This document shows positions 59,553-64,000 of a stretch of DNA of 64,000 bases, piece by piece. Position 1 is the first letter of the stretch; the number at the start of each line of letters is the position of its first letter. A program made the position numbers and the translations under genes. The notes beneath the pieces are model-generated. The model saw only the letters and a list, made by a program, of their open reading frames with translations. It was not told where the DNA came from and searched no databases. The DNA comes from Gemmobacter sp034519525 (GTDB lineage Bacteria; Pseudomonadota; Alphaproteobacteria; Rhodobacterales; Rhodobacteraceae): contig JAXHOJ010000015.1 of NCBI GenBank assembly GCA_034519525.1, positions 50,954 to 114,953 of the forward strand, written 5' to 3'.

Positions 59553-60269
59553 TTACGGCGCCAGCGGCCCGTAGAAGATCAGCGCAGGCGTGGTGGTGGC
59601 CGCGCCTTCCAGATGGCGGGCCAGCGTTGTGATGGTGAAGCGTTCCAGCACCTGATCCGGCGTGGTCACCCCATGGGCCAGCAGGGCGGGGGTATCGGGC
59701 GGCAGGCCATGGGCGATCAGTTCGGCGGCCAGACGCGGGAAGGTGCGCTTGCCCATGTAGATCACCGTGGTGGCGCCGGGATCGGCCAGCGCCGCCCAGT
59801 TCAGATCCTGGGGCAGATCGCCCGTCACATCGGCGCCGGTGATGAACTGCACCCGCCGCGCCGTCAGCCGCCGGGTGAGCGGGATCGCCGCCGCCGCTGC
59901 CGCCGCCGAGGCCGAGGTGACGCCGGGCACGATATCGAACGGGATGCCCGCTTCGGCCAAGGTGGTGGTTTCTTCCTCCAGCCGGCCAAAGATGCCCGCA
60001 TCGCCGGATTTCAGCCGAACCACCTGTGCGCCGGTCTGTGCATAATCCAGCAGCAGCCGGTTCACATGATCCTGCTTGGCCGAAGGCCGACCGGCGCGTT
60101 TGCCGACCGAGATCAGATCGGCGCCGGGCCGCGCCAGATCGAGGATCGGGCCGGACGACAGATCATCATAAAGCACCACATCCGCCGCCTGCAGGCGCTT
60201 GACCGCCTTCACCGTCAGCAGATCCGGGTCGCCGGGGCCGGAGGATACGAAGGAAACAAAGCCGCTCAT
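59553..60269 (-). CDS. cobA: Uroporphyrinogen-III C-methyltransferase
   Basis: Methylates uroporphyrinogen III at C2 and C7 to precorrin-2, committing it to corrinoids. The 238-residue protein has VSFVSSGPGDPDLLTVKAVKRLQAADVVLYDDL (GxGxGD-like SAM loop), VVRLKSGDAGIFGRLEEE, IVPGVTSASAAAAAAAIPLTRR and TTVIYMGKRTFPRLAAELI. It is a single-domain SUMT, not fused to CysG. Its ATG overlaps the cobB stop (ATGA). The 5' region of the riboswitch-led permease lies downstream. Confidence 0.95.
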   Translation of the reverse strand: MSGFVSFVSSGPGDPDLLTVKAVKRLQAADVVLYDDLSSGPILDLARPGADLISVGKRAGRPSAKQDHVNRLLLDYAQTGAQVVRLKSGDAGIFGRLEEETTTLAEAGIPFDIVPGVTSASAAAAAAAIPLTRRLTARRVQFITGADVTGDLPQDLNWAALADPGATTVIYMGKRTFPRLAAELIAHGLPPDTPALLAHGVTTPDQVLERFTITTLARHLEGAATTTPALIFYGPLAP

Positions 60270-61583
60270 GTCGCCAACCCGATCAGATGGAAATAGGTGC
60301 CGCTGGCCCGCCCCCGGCGCGATCCCGTTTCTGCAACGTCCGCCCCGGTCGCATCCACGACATGGGCCAGCGGCATATCGGGTTGCGCGCAGATGGTCGA
60401 GTAATGAAATTCGTGCCCGCGCAGACGGCTGCCCGCAGGCAGGCCGGGCAGCGGCGCGGCCAGGGTGGCCAGGCGATAGCCCAGGTGCATCCGCCGCTTT
60501 TCAAACGAGGTGACAAGCCCCAGAAGCCCCAGCATCTGGTGGCGATTGCCCTTGGCATCCACAATCGCCTGGCCCATCGCCATATAGCCCCCACATTCGC
60601 CATGCACGGGGCGGGTTTGGGCAAAACCGGCCAGCCCGGCGCGGAAGGTTTCGGCTGCCGCCAGCCTGCCGCCATGCAGTTCGGGATAGCCGCCGGGCAG
60701 CCAGCAGCAATCGGCGCTGTCATCGGGGGCCTGATCCTCCAGCGGCGAGAAGGGCAGGATTTCCGCCCCCTGCGCCCGCCAGTCGGCCAGAAGGTGCGGA
60801 TAGGTGAAGGAAAACGCCTGATCCTGCGCCAGCGCGATGCGCTGGCCCGGTGGCGGGGTGCTGCGGGCTTGCGTCGGGCAGTGCGTTCATGGGCCGGGCG
60901 GCGGTGCGGATCGCGGCCAGATCGCAATGTTCCGCGATGAAGGCCCCGGCGTCCGACAGGATGCGCGAAAGTTCGGGGTTTTCCCCGGCCTGCACCAGCC
61001 CAAGGTGGCGTTCCGGCAGTTCGATGGTGCTGCGACGCGGCAGGGCGCCCAGAACGGTAATGCCTGCCGCGCCATGCCATCCGTCACCAGCGCCTCGTGC
61101 CGGGGCGAGGCGATGCGGTTCAGGATCACCCCCGCCAGATGAAGGCCGGGGCGCATCACCGGCAAGCCCGTGGCACACCGCGGCAGCCGATTGCGCCTGC
61201 CCCGAACAGTCGATCACCAGAACGACCGGCCAGCCCGTCAGCTCTGCCAGATCGGCAGAGGCGCCGATGCCGGTTTCACCCGGCAGGGCCACCCCGTCAA
61301 ACAGGCCCATGGACCCTTCGGCAATGATCAGATCTCGGCGCTGTGGCCACGCCCGAGTCAATCGCGCCAATGCGGGCGGGCGGCATCGCCCAGGTGTCAA
61401 GGTTGACCGAGTAGCCCGCCCCGAGGCTGCGGCGTGAAAGGCCGGGTCGATGTAATCCGGCCCGCATTTGAACGGCTGCACGCGGATGCCCGCCGCCCGA
61501 AACGCGGCGATCAGGCCCAGCGTGACCGTGGTTTTGCCGGTGCCCGAAGCGGGCGCCGAGATGATGAGCCCCGCGCCGGTCAT
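60266..61583 (-). pseudogene. cobB: Cobyrinate a,c-diamide synthase, multiple frameshifts
   Basis: ATG 61583 starts LIISAPASGTGKTTVTLGLIAAFRAAGIRVQPFKCGPDYIDPAFH (P-loop of CobB). GYSVNLDTWAMPP near 61400, in another frame, is the usual next motif. IIAEGSMGLFDGVALPGETG and PVVLVIDCSGQAQS resume in the first frame. The GATase-like part is in further frames: FSFTYPHLLADW, LPGGYPELHGGRL, VHGECGGYMAMGQAI (catalytic Cys), and GHEFHYSTI to the TGA at 60266. At least four indels are required. CobB amidates two side chains of (hydrogeno)cobyrinic acid using glutamine and ATP. Confidence 0.82.
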
Positions 61584-62363
61584 GCGGTTTCGGGAAAGCG
61601 CGGCGTGGTGCCGACGGGGCGGTAGCGGCGGTCGTAATCGCCCGCATAAAGGCGGCTTTCGTCAAAATCCTCGGCGCCGATGGACCGGCCGACGAGGATC
61701 AGCGCCGTGCGCTCCATCTCTGCGCCCACGGCCGTTTCCAGTGTGGCGAGCGTGGCGCGGATGATCCGCTGATCGGGCCAGCTGGCCCGCCAGACCACGG
61801 CCACCGGGCAATCGGCGCCGTAATAGGGGCGTCAGTTCGGCCACCACTTTGTTCAGCATATGGACCGACAGATGAATGGCCAGCACCGCGCCGGTGCGGG
61901 CAAAGTTTTCCAGCGTCTCGCCCTCGGGCATGGCGGAGGCGCGGCCCGAGGTGCGGGTCAGCACCACCGATTGCGCGATGCCCGGCAGCGTCAGCTCGGC
62001 GCCAAGGGCGGCGGCGGCGGCGGCGAAAGAGGGCACGCCGGGGGTGACATCATAGGGGATGCCCAGCGCGCGCAGGCGGCGCAGCTGTTCGCCCATCGCC
62101 GACCAGACCGACAGATCCCCGGAATGCAGCCGCGCGACATCCTGCCCCGCCGCATGGGCCTGCGCGATTTCGTCGATGATCTGATCGAGGCTGAGCGGTG
62201 CGGTATTCACGATCCGCGCGCCGGGCGGGCAATGGGCCAGCAAGGCTTCGGGCACCAGGCTGCCCGCATAAAGGCAGACCGGGCTGGCGGCGATCAGATC
62301 GCGGCCGCGCAGCGTGATAAGGTCGGGCGCGCCGGGGCCTGCGCCGATGAAATGGACGGTCAT
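61580..62363 (-). pseudogene. cobM: Precorrin-4 C11-methyltransferase, one frameshift
   Basis: ATG 62363 begins VHFIGAGPGAPDLITLRGRDLIAASPVCLYAGSLVPEALL, followed by VARLHSGDLSVWSAMGEQLRRL and PYDVTPGVPSFAAAAAALGAELTLPGIAQSVVLTRTSGRAS, all CobM/CbiF hallmarks. At 61826-61829 a GGGG run (expected GGG) shifts the frame inside ELTPYYGADCP. The tail VVWRASWPDQRIIRATLATLETAV continues in another frame and ends at 61580, overlapping the cobB ATG. A single homopolymer insertion thus explains the break. Confidence 0.88.
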
Positions 62364-62398
62364 TCGGTTTCTCCTGTAACGGCGAAGGTTGCCAGCCG

Positions 62399-62764
62399 TC
62401 ACGCAGCTGGCCGGGGCGTCTTCGGCGGTCGGCAGCGGTTCGCAGCAGCCGGGCGCCGCCAAGCTGGGCCACGCGGCGGCAAGGGCGCAGGCTTCGGCCA
62501 CCGACGGGCGTGCGCGGATGGTGCGCAGGGCTGGGGGAGGGGGGCTGGGGGTCTGGGCGGGCTGGCCTGCCAGATCGGCCAGCGCGACGGCCACCAGCGG
62601 CAAGCCAAGGGTTGGCGGCGAGGGGGGGGGCGGTGGGCCTTGTCCGGGCGGATGCAGGCGCCGTAGCCAGGCTGGGCGAGTTCTGCGGCCCTGGCGAGCG
62701 CCTGCGCGCGCAAGATCAGCCGTGAGTGGCCGCTGGCGCGCAGGCCGATGCCGGCGGTAATCAT
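62399..62764 (-). pseudogene. cobE: Probable CobE-like cobalamin biosynthesis protein, frame-shifted
   Basis: ATG 62764 gives MITAGIGLRASGHSRLILRA, then DKAHRP; this start resembles CobE/CbiG C-terminal domains (GIGxR). The expected continuation LPLVAVALADLAGQPAQTPS and ARPSVAEACALAAAWPSL appears in a second frame over 62600-62450. The original frame reads Pro/Arg-rich noise until a TGA at 62399. Two or more indels are needed. Gene order cobL-cobE-cobM supports the assignment. Its start overlaps the cobL stop (ATGA). Confidence 0.6.
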
Positions 62765-63936
62765 CGCGTCACGCTCCATTGTACCACGGGCCGCGCGGCC
62801 TGCCAGTCGCGGAAGCGGCCGAGGGTGCCCGCCTGCGCAAGGTCGATGCGCAGCAGGGTTCCGCCATGGGTGTGATGCGCGGCATAGAGCGTGGTTTCGG
62901 TTTCCAGCGTGACGGCATTGGCGACGATGCGGGTGCCGGGGGGCAGGGTATGCCAGAGGGTTTCGACCAGCGCGGGATCAAGCCCGCCGCCGATGAACAC
63001 CGCATCGGGGCGCGGCAGGCCGTCCAGCAGCGTGGCATGATCGCCGGGATGGGCGGCCAGCCGGTGCGACAGGCCGAAGGCTTCGGCATTGGCGCGGATA
63101 TTGGGCAGGCGATCCGCCCGGCTTTCCACTGCCGAGGCTGTGCCCCCCGCCAGACACCATTCGACCGAGATGGAACCGGAGCCTGCGCCCAGATCCCACA
63201 GATGTTCGCCCGGGCGCGGGGCGAGGGCGGACAGCGTCAGCGCGCGGATGGAGCGTTTGGTGATCTGGCCATCATGGGTGAACAGGTCATCGGGCAGGCC
63301 CGCGCTGCGCGGCAGGCCGGGGTCTGCGGCCTCGATCGCGGCCAGAAGCGGGGCCTGCGGGTTTTCTGCGGGGGCGGGGCGGATGCGCTCCTGCGGGCCA
63401 CCGAGGCGTTCAAGCAGGGTGATGCGCGCGTTCGGATGGCCATTGGCCGCCAGCCAGTCGCACAGCGCGGCGGCGGCCTGTCCGTCGCGCAGGGTGACAA
63501 GGGCGCGGGCGCCCCGATGCAGCAGCGGCCGCAGCCGGGCAAAGGGGGCGGCGTGCAGGCCGAGGCAGAGCGTGTCCTCCATCCGCCAGCCCAGCCGGTT
63601 GGCGGCCAGCTGAAAGGACGAGGGCGCGGGATGAGCGATCCATTCGCCGGGGGCGAGATCGGCCATCAGGCTGCCGCCCGCGCCATGCCAGAACGGATCG
63701 CCCGAGGCCAGAACCACCGTGGGCCGCCCGCGCCGGGCCAGCACCGGGGCAGTGGTGAAGGGCAGGGGCCAGGCTTGCCCGCGCGGGCCTGCGCCGATCA
63801 GATCGAGATGGCGGGGGCCGCCGAAGATGGTTTCGGCCCGGTCCAGCGCGGCGCGGCTTGCAGGCGACAGGCCCGCCGGTCCATCTTCGCCCAGACCGAG
63901 GATATGGAGCCAGGGATTTGATCGGGGTTCAGACAT
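62761..63936 (-). CDS. cobL: Precorrin-6Y C5,15-methyltransferase (decarboxylating)
   Basis: A 391-residue bifunctional enzyme. The N-terminal CbiE-like tetrapyrrole methylase (about 1-195) has PWLHILGLGEDGPAGLSPASRAALDRAETIFGGPRHL and VVLASGDPFWHGAG. The C-terminal CbiT-like domain (about 220-390) has ITKRSIRALTLSALAPRPGEHLWDLGAGSGSISVEWCL and DAVFIGGGLDPALVETLW. It methylates C5 and C15 and decarboxylates the C12 acetate. ATG 63936 shares two bases with the ATG of divergent cobK, leaving no separate promoter space. Confidence 0.94.
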   Translation of the reverse strand: MSEPRSNPWLHILGLGEDGPAGLSPASRAALDRAETIFGGPRHLDLIGAGPRGQAWPLPFTTAPVLARRGRPTVVLASGDPFWHGAGGSLMADLAPGEWIAHPAPSSFQLAANRLGWRMEDTLCLGLHAAPFARLRPLLHRGARALVTLRDGQAAAALCDWLAANGHPNARITLLERLGGPQERIRPAPAENPQAPLLAAIEAADPGLPRSAGLPDDLFTHDGQITKRSIRALTLSALAPRPGEHLWDLGAGSGSISVEWCLAGGTASAVESRADRLPNIRANAEAFGLSHRLAAHPGDHATLLDGLPRPDAVFIGGGLDPALVETLWHTLPPGTRIVANAVTLETETTLYAAHHTHGGTLLRIDLAQAGTLGRFRDWQAARPVVQWSVTR

Positions 63937-64000
63937 GACGCGCATCCTGCTTTTGGGCGGCACGACAGAGGCCAGCGGGATGGCACAGCAATACGTAACT
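63935..64000 (+). CDS. cobK: Precorrin-6A reductase, N-terminus only (cut by window edge)
   Basis: The 22 codons before the right edge read MTRILLLGGTTEASGMAQQY. They match the CobK/CbiJ start, in which LLLGGTTEA is the NADPH-binding loop. CobK reduces precorrin-6A to precorrin-6B, the substrate of CobL, so the pairing fits. The ATG (63935-63937) overlaps the cobL ATG on the other strand (63934-63936). The rest of the gene is beyond the window. Confidence 0.75.
   Translation, partial: MTRILLLGGTTEASGMAQQYVT

Noticed and set aside
1..64000. CRISPR array, prophage, IS element or integron
   Set aside because: No regularly spaced direct repeats, transposase, integrase or phage structural sequence was recognised in any frame.

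Overview
The window is high-GC alphaproteobacterial chromosome. Its gene families and gene order point to Rhodobacteraceae (Rhodobacter, Gemmobacter, Tabrizicola or a relative; the genus cannot be fixed from this sequence). Evidence includes the glyQ - small membrane protein - glyS order, a dihydroneopterin aldolase with a long C-terminal extension, the aa3 oxidase subunit with an FNR-type box, an aerobic (cobF-type) cobalamin cluster, and a dispersed extragenic element whose core resembles GGGTATTTGGGCCAAGAGGAA. No prophage, IS element, CRISPR array, rRNA or plasmid function was seen.

Layout. 1-9 kb: a SPOR/peptidoglycan-binding protease-like protein (cut by the left edge), glyQ, a small membrane protein, glyS with an unusual low-GC internal insert, a PPDK-like protein and a damaged cell wall hydrolase. 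9-14 kb: folB-folP-glmM-sulfotransferase-GT8, tightly packed. 14-28 kb: ilvC divergent from a tandem Lrp pair, a UbiH-type monooxygenase, a HAD nucleotidase, a GntR regulator, a membrane glycosyltransferase, carA, a YqeY-like protein, ctaD, a cytochrome c, lipB, a secreted peptidoglycan-binding protein and tRNA-Leu(GAG). 29-33.5 kb: a four-gene polyamine-type ABC transporter. 33.7-41 kb: an AEC carrier, a metallo-beta-lactamase-fold hydrolase, tatD, holB, tmk, a D-Ala-D-Ala carboxypeptidase, a SPOR lipoprotein and an SDR. 41-45 kb: an AraC regulator, CbiZ, and an enolase-superfamily racemase with a GNAT partner.

45-57 kb is the metabolic centrepiece: a type III glutamine synthetase-like gene, three glutamate-synthase-like genes, two regulators and a four-subunit sarcosine-oxidase-like enzyme. 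Together they fit the indirect N-methylglutamate route of methylamine use: gamma-glutamylmethylamide synthetase, N-methylglutamate synthase and N-methylglutamate dehydrogenase. 57-64 kb is an aerobic cobalamin cluster (cobF, a CbiM-like permease behind a cobalamin riboswitch, cobA, cobB, cobM, cobE, cobL) with divergent cobK at the right edge.

A major caveat is that many well-conserved genes are interrupted by small frameshifts, concentrated at 8.2-8.4, 34.5-37.4, 44.7-46.3 and 60.8-62.8 kb. At least two look like one extra base in a homopolymer. This favours residual sequencing error over true gene decay, but the sequence alone cannot settle it. The affected genes are marked as pseudogenes with the reading frames described.
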